IMG/VR virus record: IMGVR_UViG_3300025732_000020 | Location: 62,001-126,000 of that record | Length of the DNA: 64,000 nt | Reading direction: 5' to 3' (one strand) | Origin: a virus | In this document: in pieces, positions 7,864 to 17,829 of the stretch | Layout: every line of letters starts with the position of its first letter | Numbering within the stretch: position 1 is the first letter of the stretch | The notes under the pieces: model-generated | The model's database searches: none | What the model was told of the DNA's origin: nothing | Seen by the model: only the letters and a program-made list of their open reading frames with translations | Program-made: the position numbers and the translations under genes

Positions 7864-10200
7864 ATGAGATACATTGGTTCTGGTTTTGGAGCTGGGGATG
7901 TTCAGATCGATGCTGACACCAACTCATTTATTAATATTAGGTCTTTTGGAGCTATTGGCTATGACGAGTATTTTACTGGAGTAGTTACTGATCTAAGATC
8001 TAATAGTAGCATATTAGATATTTCAGAGATACCCAACTTCTTTTCTAATTTAGATTTTTTTAAAGAAGGCAATGAAATAGAGGTATTTTTTACATCTAGT
8101 TCAACTACTCCAGGATCTAGTTTCAGTAATTTTGTATCTAATGCGCAAACAATTCTAGTCGGTTCTGGTCTTGATGCATCTAATTATGCCTCCGCACAGA
8201 CCTTAACGTACTATGTTTACGGATATGATCCATTTACCGGTAAATTTAGTCCATATAGAACTAGTACAACTACCTCTTTTAAATTACTAAACGATCCAGA
8301 TTTATTATTTGACGAAAATAATTACGTTCAACTACTTTTTTCTAGAAAAAGTTCTCAGATTATTCCATTAATTTTTAGAAAGTGGGGTAATCAACCTATT
8401 AAATTTTTAGGTGCCCCAGGAAATAGCATTTTTGGATCAGATACATTTATTACATTTAATGACAGAGGACTATCTCAAATTACTTCTTGGGATAGAGACT
8501 TATTACAGTCCATAAATACAATTCCATCTTTTCTACAAGGAATTTTATCTTATAGTAGTTCTTCTATTGCCGCCAGTACTATTTTAGAGAAAAGAACTCT
8601 TAAAATTACGAATGTTTATGTAAACTCTGGTACTATTGAACTTAAGGATATTAGTACCTCTCCGCAATCTTTTTCCACTGACCTAGTAGGTTCTTCAGTT
8701 AGATTTGTTTTCAATAGTACTAGTGCACTTAAAAAAGCTTTAAAAGAAGCAGCTACTAGCTCAATTAAAGAAATTTTTATTCCCTCAGGTACTTATCACA
8801 TCGGTAATGTATCGCTCTTTGATGATGATGATCCTTCGTACTACTCGGGGATTACAATTCGTGGAGCTGGAGACTCTACTGTCATCCGTAGAACTCCAAG
8901 TCACACTAATCCCATTAATAGTTACGGACTACTCGATATTAGAGGAAAGACAGTAACTGATGCCATCGGCATGATTACAGTTAAGGATATTGCGTTTGAT
9001 GGTAATAAGTTTAGTGTATTTACTACAGTGTCTCCACAGGGAGATTTCTATGGTATTTCTGATAAAAACAATGACTTTATTTACATAGAACGCGCTGATT
9101 CAGTAAGAGTTGAAGATTGCTCATTCTTCAATGGATTAGGATCATCCATGACTGTAGTTGAATCCAGTAGGATAAATATAACGAATAATAGAGTTTTTAA
9201 TCTTTCTAAGCCATACGAATTAAATACATCGCCCCTTAGACTAAGAGAAGTATCTAGAGCAGTTATCCAAGGTAACTTATTTGAGAACTGTACTGGTCCT
9301 TTAAGTGGAATTGGAATTGAAGGATCGGTAATCAACAATAATATTATTAATAGTTGTGGCCAAACAGGAATTTTACTTAATTCTTCAGAAAATTGGAATG
9401 CTCAAAATAACTTAGCATATAATGAAAATGGAAGCGTAATTAAGTCTGTAGATTTATATAATAACGAATATAGCCGAGTATCTATTGATGTTAAGAAGGG
9501 AATTCCGCTCACTACTACTTATTTCACTGTGACAGATAGTGGTCTTCCAGTAGCAATTTCAAAGGGTTCTATCAACGCGCCAATTTATAACCTTAATTCA
9601 AATTATCAACGAGGCGGTGCTGCTGTAGGTTATTTCCAGATACTAGAAGCTAAAGAGCAACTTGATGCGGGAATTTTTGGGGTTACTCTTCCAACTGCTA
9701 CAATAACTGAAAGTTCTGATGTAGAAACCTCAAATAGAGGAAGGAAGATTCTTGGAACTGCATCCATGAATTTTTTAAATACCACTGGTGTATCTCCTAC
9801 ATACGGATATTCCTACATAATTACTGCCTCTGTTGCTATTGGAAGGTTCCAGATTGATCGGATTAAATTTGAAACTCCCAGTACTTTAAGAGTTTCTTTC
9901 AGAAATTCCGCAGACATATTAAATATTAATTATCTAGCTTCTGGCAATAATTTGAATGATGGAATTCAAACTTCAGGAATAGGAATTCAAGGTTCTATCC
10001 TTCAAAGTTGGCCCGATGGAGTCCCTATCGATGTCGTAGCAGTAAATGCAGAGGATTCTTCAATTATTATCTCTACTCCCCAAGGCGTAAGTGATAAGTT
10101 TATCTCTTCAGAAGACAACTATAGAATTGCCGGTGGTACATTAGGAGTAGTGAAATATAACTACTTCATTGCTGATGGCAATGTATATGTATCTGAGTGA
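7864..10200 (+). CDS. Tailspike-like protein with beta-helix domain
   Basis: This 778-residue protein begins with a probable tail-attachment region (FINIRSFGAIGY is the usual start of pectate-lyase-like spikes). From about residue 290 it shows the right-handed beta-helix pattern: EIFIPSGTYHIGN, then GITIRGAGDSTVI, VKDIAFDGN, VRVEDCSFFNG, INITNNRVFN and VINNNIINSCGQTGI. Such folds occur in spikes that bind or cleave surface polysaccharide, so receptor binding or depolymerase activity is likely. No catalytic residues can be assigned by eye. The start has a good ribosome-binding site (GGGAGAG). The C-terminal 200 residues look like further beta domains. Confidence 0.75.
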   Translation: MRYIGSGFGAGDVQIDADTNSFINIRSFGAIGYDEYFTGVVTDLRSNSSILDISEIPNFFSNLDFFKEGNEIEVFFTSSSTTPGSSFSNFVSNAQTILVGSGLDASNYASAQTLTYYVYGYDPFTGKFSPYRTSTTTSFKLLNDPDLLFDENNYVQLLFSRKSSQIIPLIFRKWGNQPIKFLGAPGNSIFGSDTFITFNDRGLSQITSWDRDLLQSINTIPSFLQGILSYSSSSIAASTILEKRTLKITNVYVNSGTIELKDISTSPQSFSTDLVGSSVRFVFNSTSALKKALKEAATSSIKEIFIPSGTYHIGNVSLFDDDDPSYYSGITIRGAGDSTVIRRTPSHTNPINSYGLLDIRGKTVTDAIGMITVKDIAFDGNKFSVFTTVSPQGDFYGISDKNNDFIYIERADSVRVEDCSFFNGLGSSMTVVESSRINITNNRVFNLSKPYELNTSPLRLREVSRAVIQGNLFENCTGPLSGIGIEGSVINNNIINSCGQTGILLNSSENWNAQNNLAYNENGSVIKSVDLYNNEYSRVSIDVKKGIPLTTTYFTVTDSGLPVAISKGSINAPIYNLNSNYQRGGAAVGYFQILEAKEQLDAGIFGVTLPTATITESSDVETSNRGRKILGTASMNFLNTTGVSPTYGYSYIITASVAIGRFQIDRIKFETPSTLRVSFRNSADILNINYLASGNNLNDGIQTSGIGIQGSILQSWPDGVPIDVVAVNAEDSSIIISTPQGVSDKFISSEDNYRIAGGTLGVVKYNYFIADGNVYVSE

Positions 10201-10202
10201 TT

Positions 10203-10222
10203 GTTTAAAGTTAGTATAAATA
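10203..10222 (+). promoter_or_regulatory. GTTTAAAG motif plus adjacent TATAAATA
   Basis: A perfect GTTTAAAG (10203-10210) is followed by a perfect T4-late-type TATAAATA (10215-10222), ahead of the ATG at 10235. This is the only place I saw both together. If TATAAATA were used, the leader would be only about 7 bases, so GTTTAAAG is the better candidate. Confidence 0.5.
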
Positions 10223-10234
10223 TACCGGTTAAAT

Positions 10235-13200
10235 ATGGCCTCTAATGTTTCTGTAGGAAAAACAGCCCCAGTACCATTGGGGCAGCAACCTGCTTCTAAT
10301 TCTTTGCCTGTGGTTTTTGCGGAAGATCAAAAGCCGATTCCTGTCGAAGAACAAAATAAAGTACAATCGGAAGTTGCCCTGTCATTACTTGGCATCCCCC
10401 GCTCCGAAGTAGCGTTAGGTATTTTTGCTGACGTTAATACTTATGATGTTAATCCTACAGAGTGGGCTCAGTTCCCCTTAGAGAACGTTGCTATACAGAC
10501 CACTGAAGAAGAGGAGGGTACGGTACTCGATGGAGTAGTTCATATACCTACTGAGGCCGGTGCTCAACTTATTGCGTCTGATAAAAATACCACCATCTTA
10601 ACCTCTAAGAGATTCTTCCGTTATCAGCCTGGTCGTGTGTCCGCATCCACAATGGGTGTGAAAATGAACGTCACATCAGAGATAGAAACTGATACTCAAA
10701 AGGGTGCTCCATCGATTAAAAAGTGGGGTATTTTTGATAAGTTTGACGGATACTACTTTGAAATTGTAAATAACGGCATCGGAAACAACTTCCGTTGTGT
10801 AAGACGTACTCAGGCTATCATTCCAGGGGAACCTGCTGGTTATTCTGGAGAACTAAAATGGTTTAAGAACGGAGGTTCAGTAACTTCTGCAGATGCTAAA
10901 TTTAATGGATCCACTAACTTCGGACTTGCAGGAGTTGATCCAGTAATAATTAGAGATGGTCTGGTCTATGTAGCTGCAGCTATTTATGATCCTTCTTTGG
11001 TTTATAGCCCCGCTGATGTAAGGACTATCGATGGTAGTACTTCTCCAGAAAATCAACTGAAAAAATTTCAGTCAAATTCTGCATTTGCCTTAAGACTTGC
11101 TCAATATAATGGTTCAACGTATACTGAGATCTTAGCGAATAGAAAACATCAATTCCCATTCGACCAAAGTACGACATACTCACTGGATGACGCGTTTGGC
11201 GATGATAAGATGCAAAATTCATTCTTGAATTATATCAGAGCTGATGCACATTGTAATTTCTATGGATTGATTTCTAACTTAGCTAGAAAGGGAAATACTA
11301 CTAAAGTACTAAGTTCTTATGCCGAGTTAATTGACCCTGCTAATGATTGGCAACAAGTCTTTTTTGGTACTGGAACCAATGTTGAACAACAGACTCACGA
11401 TGCTATCTTAGGGGGGACAGGCGTCTGGGATCAGTCCCCTAGTACTACCAACAGTCAAGCTAAAGTTTGGAACCTTCTGGTTAATACGTTAGGTGGTAAC
11501 AATATTAGTCAGACAGATTTTACTAATGCAATAGGAGTACCTTTTACTAGGACTATTAGTAGTACTAATGGCAATGTAACTCTAAAAGAATGGTTTAATA
11601 TCTGTGTACCAAAACCATACAGATACGTGTATGAATGGAGACCTTGTAGAGCAATGTTCTCCGGTGACAAACTTGATGGAGATCTAACACCAGTAAGATG
11701 GTCCGATATTAACACATCCGCCGAGTTCTCATTGGGTGATTCTGATGGTCTTGTAAATAGACCAGGTGAGGTTATCTCTACTCCAGAAGGAATCGTAGAA
11801 TCTCAATCAGCATATAATATCGACTTCTCAAAGGTCACCATGTGGAAGACCGAGTACTCATGGTACGGTGCTGTTGGTGCTACTTTCCTTTGCTACGTGC
11901 CTACAGGAAATAATGAAGCAAGGTGGGTAAGAGTACATCATATCCGCGCATCAAACCAACACTCGGTCGCTTCGTTAGGTAACGCGTTCTTGCCAATTAC
12001 CTATCTCTGCCATGGAGGTATGAATAGCGGCTTAGATCCAAACAATAACGGAGTTGATATAGGCAACACTCTTGTTAAGTATGGTGCTTCTTACTATATT
12101 GATGGTGGTGATAAAGGTACTGTAAAACTTCTATCTAAATCTTCCGACTATAGTAGAACTGTTCCATCTGGAACAGTTACATTTACTCCTACTAGTTTCG
12201 ATGGGCCTACTAGTAGTATGATAACTACAAGAACTAGTTTGGGTGCTACTAATGATAAAACATTGGTTGGACTGATGGGCGCATATATCTCGGGGGATAC
12301 TACTACTAAGGTTAAGTGGATTGAGAAGAGTAGTACTACTGATGTGAAATTATACTTCACTGGGGTTATTCCTACTTCAGGGGCCGTTACATTGGTTGTT
12401 CCAAGATCGCAACAATCACTTCTCACCCTTAGAGCAAAAGACTTTATTAGTAACAGAGATGGAGAAAAAGTAAGAAATAGACTACAGATTTATCCTATAA
12501 AGTTAGGACTTGGGGTTTCCAAAGGTGAAGCTTCTGATCTTATTACAGTTCGTGGATTTAAAAATCCCCTCCTTATCACAACAAACTTAACAACTACTTC
12601 AACATCGTTGGCAACTACTGGTCTTACTGATACTATTAACACCAAGAGATCTATATTACCAATCGAGTTTACCTCAGGGCAAGTTAGTCAGATGGGACTA
12701 AGTTCTCTTCTTTCCTCTAATGGAAAGTACGTATTTGGATATTTCCTTGGAGGTAACGACCCAACTCTAGCTGGTAATACTACATCAGGTCAACCGATCC
12801 TTGGTAGAATCTATAGAGAAGACGGTAAATATTATTTTGCAAAATTCTTCTCTTATCCAGATCCAATATATGTCAAAGGTAATTTCATATACGAGAGGAA
12901 TCTCTCAGTTGGTGCCGCAGCAGAAGGACTATCTTTTTCCGAAAGAACTATCTCGACTACATCAGACGGATACGCAGATCAAACAAAATGGTCGAATCTA
13001 GAAACTGATGATCTAGCGACATTTGAAGAAATAACACGTCTTTCCGGTACACAAGTCGCTCAAGACTTTGCTCTTACTCCCGTCGTAGATACAGGAAATG
13101 AAATTTTCTCATATTACGTATCAAGAGGTGGATATCAATTTGATCTTCAAGATTATTTTGCATACAATAAAGAGTACCTTTCGTTCCCACTCACTGACGA

Positions 13201-13300
13201 GGTAGATGTGATTAGTGTCTTTGGTCATTTTGACATCCGAGAGTCAACTACTCCTAATGTATTCAAAGTTAATACTTCACTAACTTGGGAGGAGCAGTGA
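10235..13300 (+). CDS. Large virion structural protein with FRYQPG module
   Basis: This 1021-residue protein shares three modules with the next gene, in the same order: a LGIPRSE...GIF...Y segment (residues ~52-75), a KRFFRYQPGR segment (~125) followed by a YYFEI...RCVRR stretch, and a YSWYGAVGA...VPTGNNEARWVR segment (~545) ending in KYGASYYIDGGD. The FRYQPG and WYGA modules recur in structural proteins of T4-like cyanophages as I know them, without a defined function. No hydrolase motif is visible. It is probably part of the tail fibre, baseplate periphery or a head-fibre assembly. The next ATG lies three bases after its stop. Confidence 0.7.
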   Translation: MASNVSVGKTAPVPLGQQPASNSLPVVFAEDQKPIPVEEQNKVQSEVALSLLGIPRSEVALGIFADVNTYDVNPTEWAQFPLENVAIQTTEEEEGTVLDGVVHIPTEAGAQLIASDKNTTILTSKRFFRYQPGRVSASTMGVKMNVTSEIETDTQKGAPSIKKWGIFDKFDGYYFEIVNNGIGNNFRCVRRTQAIIPGEPAGYSGELKWFKNGGSVTSADAKFNGSTNFGLAGVDPVIIRDGLVYVAAAIYDPSLVYSPADVRTIDGSTSPENQLKKFQSNSAFALRLAQYNGSTYTEILANRKHQFPFDQSTTYSLDDAFGDDKMQNSFLNYIRADAHCNFYGLISNLARKGNTTKVLSSYAELIDPANDWQQVFFGTGTNVEQQTHDAILGGTGVWDQSPSTTNSQAKVWNLLVNTLGGNNISQTDFTNAIGVPFTRTISSTNGNVTLKEWFNICVPKPYRYVYEWRPCRAMFSGDKLDGDLTPVRWSDINTSAEFSLGDSDGLVNRPGEVISTPEGIVESQSAYNIDFSKVTMWKTEYSWYGAVGATFLCYVPTGNNEARWVRVHHIRASNQHSVASLGNAFLPITYLCHGGMNSGLDPNNNGVDIGNTLVKYGASYYIDGGDKGTVKLLSKSSDYSRTVPSGTVTFTPTSFDGPTSSMITTRTSLGATNDKTLVGLMGAYISGDTTTKVKWIEKSSTTDVKLYFTGVIPTSGAVTLVVPRSQQSLLTLRAKDFISNRDGEKVRNRLQIYPIKLGLGVSKGEASDLITVRGFKNPLLITTNLTTTSTSLATTGLTDTINTKRSILPIEFTSGQVSQMGLSSLLSSNGKYVFGYFLGGNDPTLAGNTTSGQPILGRIYREDGKYYFAKFFSYPDPIYVKGNFIYERNLSVGAAAEGLSFSERTISTTSDGYADQTKWSNLETDDLATFEEITRLSGTQVAQDFALTPVVDTGNEIFSYYVSRGGYQFDLQDYFAYNKEYLSFPLTDEVDVISVFGHFDIRESTTPNVFKVNTSLTWEEQ

Positions 13301-13303
13301 TAA

Positions 13304-16300
13304 ATGGCTAATAATTATGAAATAAAAGTAAAAAGTAACTCTTCTTCAAGAAATATTTCATTAAAAGGTCAATCAACTGCTCCAAGTACTTTTGAAAAGG
13401 AACTACAATTAGTAACCTACAGAGGTATCTCTCTTTTTTCTGACGAGGGAAATTCTCTTACGTCAGTTAAAAGAGTTCCTGATCCTAGAGACTTCTTAAC
13501 TTCTAGTTCTCTTCCAGTAGTGGTTGATCCTGACTCATATGCAGAGACAGCAATAAGTACAACTAATAAATTTAGTAAAAGAGACCCAGTTGCGTTGCCT
13601 ATAGAGGAAGTATTTAATGATGTAACTGAAACGAGTTCATCAATTCTAGGAATACCAAGAGGAGAGACTCAACAGGGTCTTTTTGGTAATGTTAGTTCTT
13701 ATGGCTTAGATAAAAAAGACTGGATTGTTTATAGTGGTTATCCAGATTGGGACCAAGGTGATTATTGGCAATACAAAAACTCCCCTTCTGGACGTCATCA
13801 ACCAACAATAGATTATGACGATGCTAAAAATTCTGCGATTGCAATCTCTTCCTATCCTGTTCCGTACACTACGCCTGGTAACCCTGTTCTCTATACGTTA
13901 ATAACTGGCGGGTCTCTTTCAAATATAGGTCCAGGCTGGGGGAGATATCTTCAGTCTTTAATTGCCATGTATATTATTGAACACATGGTAAATAACTTTT
14001 CCCAAGAAGAAAAAACAAGGTTCAGACTCGATTATTTAGATAATAATTATCCCAAAACCAGTTCTGGAAAGTTTAATAGGCTTTATTGGGATCAAATTTG
14101 GTTAGATATTGATCAAGGAAGATTTAAAACCATAGGCAATTTGCCAATTATCCCCCAAGGGCGTATAGAAAATATGTCTGGGGAAGGAGAGCAGGTTCTT
14201 CTTGATATATTTAGTTTAATTGATGAAACTAAAAATACTCCATATGTAACTGCTACTAGTCTTTCTGATAACGGAGGATTTAATCTTTTAAGAGCTAGAG
14301 AACTAGTAAAAGATTCAAATCAGTCAATACTATACAACTCCGCGTTCTTTGGTACAACTAGATATAGATGGCCTAGTAATAACAAGGGCCATTTTGAGAT
14401 TGCTACTCAGAAAGATGGAGACGTGTGGAAAGAGTATTGGTTGTTAGACTATGACTCACTACATGATGATTTAAAAAATTGGGAATTTAGAGTTTGGGAA
14501 ACTGACCCTCCGGCGGATTCTCCAGAGAAAAAATATAAATTGCCGTATTATAGAATTCTTAATAAAGAGTCTGCGTCTGAATCTTTAATTTTTGGCCAGT
14601 CTTGGCCCAAAACATATTCAGATCCTACTATTCCACAGATTTCAAATTCTATTAGTGAGGGGAATCTAATTGGTAGTAAAGAAAGTAATTATGCGGTTGT
14701 TACTTTAACATCAGCCCGTGCGTTTCGTTATCAACCTGGTAGAATTAGCGGATTTACGTATGGTGTAAGAGTATCTGAGGAAGGCGCCGGTCCTGGATCC
14801 ATACTTGAGTTTGGTGTGGAAAATTATACGGACGGATATTTTTTCCGCCTTAAAGATGGCACTGACTTCTCTATTGTTAGAAGATCGACAATACCTTTAG
14901 GCGATACGGACCTATTTATTGAGGCGGGATATCAAGAAAAGGAAGCATATATCAGTCAATTAACTGGGGTAGTCAAATATCGGGATCAATTAACAGATAG
15001 TGAAGTTCTAGATTTAGAACAGCTCGTGCTAGAGGGAAAAGAAGTAAAAGTATTTGAAACCGAAATCCAACAGGATATTATGAATGGGGACGGATTAAAT
15101 TCCCAAGGCGATACGGGTTATATTTTTAACCCAGATACCGTAACCATGTATAAGATCGAGTTTGGTTGGTACGGTGCTATTGGAGCTAGATTCTATATTT
15201 ATATCCCGACTGACAATGGAGATGCAAGATGGGTGACCCTTCATACGCTAGTAATTGAAAACAATATAGATAAGCCATGTCTAGAAGACCCGTTCTTCTT
15301 CTTCAAGTACCGCACTTATGTAGGTTCGCCATCACGTATCAGACTACCACAATTTATTCAAAAGTATGGCGCGTCTTACTACATTGATGGCGCAGATGAA
15401 GGCACAGTATCCGTATCTAGTGCTATAGCATCAAATAGAAAAGTTGAATCAAGTGATCTTGATGATGAGACTGGAGAAACCATCGAGCAGGAAATACCAA
15501 TTTATAAATGGTCATCTGTTCTTGGATTAAAACCTAAAAAGTATATTACCAATACTAGTGGAAATGAATTCTTTAATAAAAAAGAAATATTTCCTATTAG
15601 CGCCTCGGTGATTTCTACCGTTGACACCGAGATTAAATTCGTTAATCAATATGGCTGTGTTGATCATGGATTTACTTTCCAAGAGGGCTATAAGTGCGAA
15701 CTTCCAGAATCGCAAAGATTAAGAGGCAAATTTTTAATTAATAGATTAGAAACTGAAAAAGATACACTAATTGAACTTGGTTTTAGTGAAAAAAGCCCAA
15801 CTCCGACAATTTCATACCAAGGTCCAGATCCAGACTTCCCAGAGGCAAGTCTCAATCTATTAGATATTGATGGTATTGGATATACCACAGAGTATTTGGG
15901 AAATTCTAACTGGGAAGATTACTATACGTTTAAAGGTTGGGATTCTTATCGGTATGCTTTACAAGGCACACATATTATTGGAAATAAAATATTCTGCGCA
16001 TATGTAAATCCTGAGAATGAGTATCTGAATTCAGAAAAAGGATGGTCGAACTCTATTTCTACCGCCGCAATTTCAAGGGTAACTAGAAATTCGTATTATA
16101 GTACTCCAGCGTCACAAAGACCTTGGAGCAAAGGACAGCTTCTCTTTAGATACCCTGATACTTATTCACTTAAGTTTTCTCCATATAGAAAAGATACAAC
16201 TCTCATCTCTTCAGTTGGAATTACCTCAGGGGAGTTTTATCTATTATTTACAACTAAAGCTGGCGGAAGAGACAGTAATGGAGTACCATGCTCCGATGAG

Positions 16301-17824
16301 TACGTTGGTACTAGGTGTGATGGCAACTCTCATTTTGGAGATATTACTTTCGGAGTGATGTGGTCAAGAGGGAGTGAAGAAACCTATGCTAATCAACAAT
16401 ATCCTATTAGGATGGTTTCTAAAGACAGAGCAAGAAATCATCCCGATAGTTTTGGTATAATTAATCCAAGTATTGATGGGAGTAATATTCCAACCGGTAA
16501 TGCAGTTGATATTGAATTTGTTGATGCTACAAGTAGCACTACTGGAGTTGCTTATATTAAAGATAAAAAAATTCCCAATCCCGATGAATTTAGATATTAT
16601 GAGGGTCTTCCAGTAGATGTATTTAGTCCAGTTCTTAGAGATAATGTGCTTAAAGTATCTCAGGCTGGGTGGCTGCACGTTGGCGTCGGAGGAGTAGAAC
16701 AATCAGAAGCTGTACATGATACAGCTGGCGAGATTGATGACCAATTTCCTTCGCTCCCTGGAGTCGAAGGCGGCGAATGTCATGCTTTATACTGTAGAGT
16801 AGGGCCAATTGCACGAGACGTGAGTATCTTAACCGAGGACAACACAGGTGACTCCACTAAAGAATATAATGATAATGGAACTTTAAAACCCTATTATTAT
16901 TTAAAGAGTGACAGTCCGTGGCCTAGTGAGCTTTGGATTGATTCCGTGGGTAATCCTAAATTTGAAAATCTTACTGTAAAATCAATTACCACTAATGTAT
17001 CATCTATAGTAAAAACAATAGGAGAACCCCAAATATCTTTCCAAAGAGAGGGTACCTCGATTAGAGAGTATTTATTACCTGTGGTTAATGAAACTGGTTA
17101 TGATATAAATTCTGTGGGGGAAGGATTGATAAGTGCTGCTTACTCAGGTATAGCTTTATATGCCCCCTCACTCCTTAAAAAAGATGACATTTTACTCACC
17201 AGTACAGTTACTGGATCCGACATATTCCCAATTAGATGGTTTATCTCTATGAGAGAAGGGGCAGAGGTAGGCTCTTTAAGTGTAGGTCAAGATATTGGTA
17301 CTGGGATAGTACAATATCCATTTTCTCCTTTGGGACAAACTCTGAGTGTTGATCATTACTCAAATGAGGGCTTACATGACCGTCAAGATGGTGGGAGTAA
17401 CGACTTTGAAAAATCCGCAATTAAAACAATTAGAACTTTCTCGGAAGAAAACACATTAGATACCTCGATTAACTTTTCCGATACGTCCTATATTGATAGT
17501 TCTCTACCAAGTTCCCCACAGTCAAAGAGAAAAAAATGTCCTTCTTTCTTAAGCAAGAGTCTGCTTGTCGGAGCTTCCTCCTCTGGAGTAGGAGATTATC
17601 CTATCCGTTCACTTAAGTTTAAAGAAACAGGAGATAATCTAGGATCCTTCTATTTATCTAAAAATGTCCCCACTGAAATAGACCTTACTTCAATGTTTAA
17701 TATTTCCGCTGAATCTATTGGTCCTAGTTTTTGGAACAACAAATCATTATTTGTTATTGCTAAATCATTAGAAGATGAAATAGAAGGAAAAATTTCTATC
17801 ACACTGAACTATAAAGAACAGTAA
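13304..17824 (+). CDS. Giant virion structural protein, paralogue of the previous gene
   Basis: This 1506-residue protein repeats the modules of its upstream neighbour: LGIPRGETQQGLFGNV (~120), ARAFRYQPGR (~473) with a YFFRL...SIVRRS stretch, and FGWYGAIGARFYIYIPT (~620) ending with KYGASYYIDGAD. Large inserts separate the modules, including a Trp/Tyr-rich block (residues 145-175, 355-420). The shared order shows that the two genes arose by tandem duplication and then diverged strongly. Start: ATG four bases after the previous stop, with GGAGGAG upstream as ribosome-binding site. Likely a tail or fibre structural component. Confidence 0.7.
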   Translation: MANNYEIKVKSNSSSRNISLKGQSTAPSTFEKELQLVTYRGISLFSDEGNSLTSVKRVPDPRDFLTSSSLPVVVDPDSYAETAISTTNKFSKRDPVALPIEEVFNDVTETSSSILGIPRGETQQGLFGNVSSYGLDKKDWIVYSGYPDWDQGDYWQYKNSPSGRHQPTIDYDDAKNSAIAISSYPVPYTTPGNPVLYTLITGGSLSNIGPGWGRYLQSLIAMYIIEHMVNNFSQEEKTRFRLDYLDNNYPKTSSGKFNRLYWDQIWLDIDQGRFKTIGNLPIIPQGRIENMSGEGEQVLLDIFSLIDETKNTPYVTATSLSDNGGFNLLRARELVKDSNQSILYNSAFFGTTRYRWPSNNKGHFEIATQKDGDVWKEYWLLDYDSLHDDLKNWEFRVWETDPPADSPEKKYKLPYYRILNKESASESLIFGQSWPKTYSDPTIPQISNSISEGNLIGSKESNYAVVTLTSARAFRYQPGRISGFTYGVRVSEEGAGPGSILEFGVENYTDGYFFRLKDGTDFSIVRRSTIPLGDTDLFIEAGYQEKEAYISQLTGVVKYRDQLTDSEVLDLEQLVLEGKEVKVFETEIQQDIMNGDGLNSQGDTGYIFNPDTVTMYKIEFGWYGAIGARFYIYIPTDNGDARWVTLHTLVIENNIDKPCLEDPFFFFKYRTYVGSPSRIRLPQFIQKYGASYYIDGADEGTVSVSSAIASNRKVESSDLDDETGETIEQEIPIYKWSSVLGLKPKKYITNTSGNEFFNKKEIFPISASVISTVDTEIKFVNQYGCVDHGFTFQEGYKCELPESQRLRGKFLINRLETEKDTLIELGFSEKSPTPTISYQGPDPDFPEASLNLLDIDGIGYTTEYLGNSNWEDYYTFKGWDSYRYALQGTHIIGNKIFCAYVNPENEYLNSEKGWSNSISTAAISRVTRNSYYSTPASQRPWSKGQLLFRYPDTYSLKFSPYRKDTTLISSVGITSGEFYLLFTTKAGGRDSNGVPCSDEYVGTRCDGNSHFGDITFGVMWSRGSEETYANQQYPIRMVSKDRARNHPDSFGIINPSIDGSNIPTGNAVDIEFVDATSSTTGVAYIKDKKIPNPDEFRYYEGLPVDVFSPVLRDNVLKVSQAGWLHVGVGGVEQSEAVHDTAGEIDDQFPSLPGVEGGECHALYCRVGPIARDVSILTEDNTGDSTKEYNDNGTLKPYYYLKSDSPWPSELWIDSVGNPKFENLTVKSITTNVSSIVKTIGEPQISFQREGTSIREYLLPVVNETGYDINSVGEGLISAAYSGIALYAPSLLKKDDILLTSTVTGSDIFPIRWFISMREGAEVGSLSVGQDIGTGIVQYPFSPLGQTLSVDHYSNEGLHDRQDGGSNDFEKSAIKTIRTFSEENTLDTSINFSDTSYIDSSLPSSPQSKRKKCPSFLSKSLLVGASSSGVGDYPIRSLKFKETGDNLGSFYLSKNVPTEIDLTSMFNISAESIGPSFWNNKSLFVIAKSLEDEIEGKISITLNYKEQ

Positions 17825-17829
17825 TTATT

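Noticed and set aside
10215-10222. TATAAATA as a T4-type late promoter used across the phage
   Set aside because: I saw this perfect box only once before a gene, and here it would leave a leader of about seven bases. The recurring element is GTTTAAAG.
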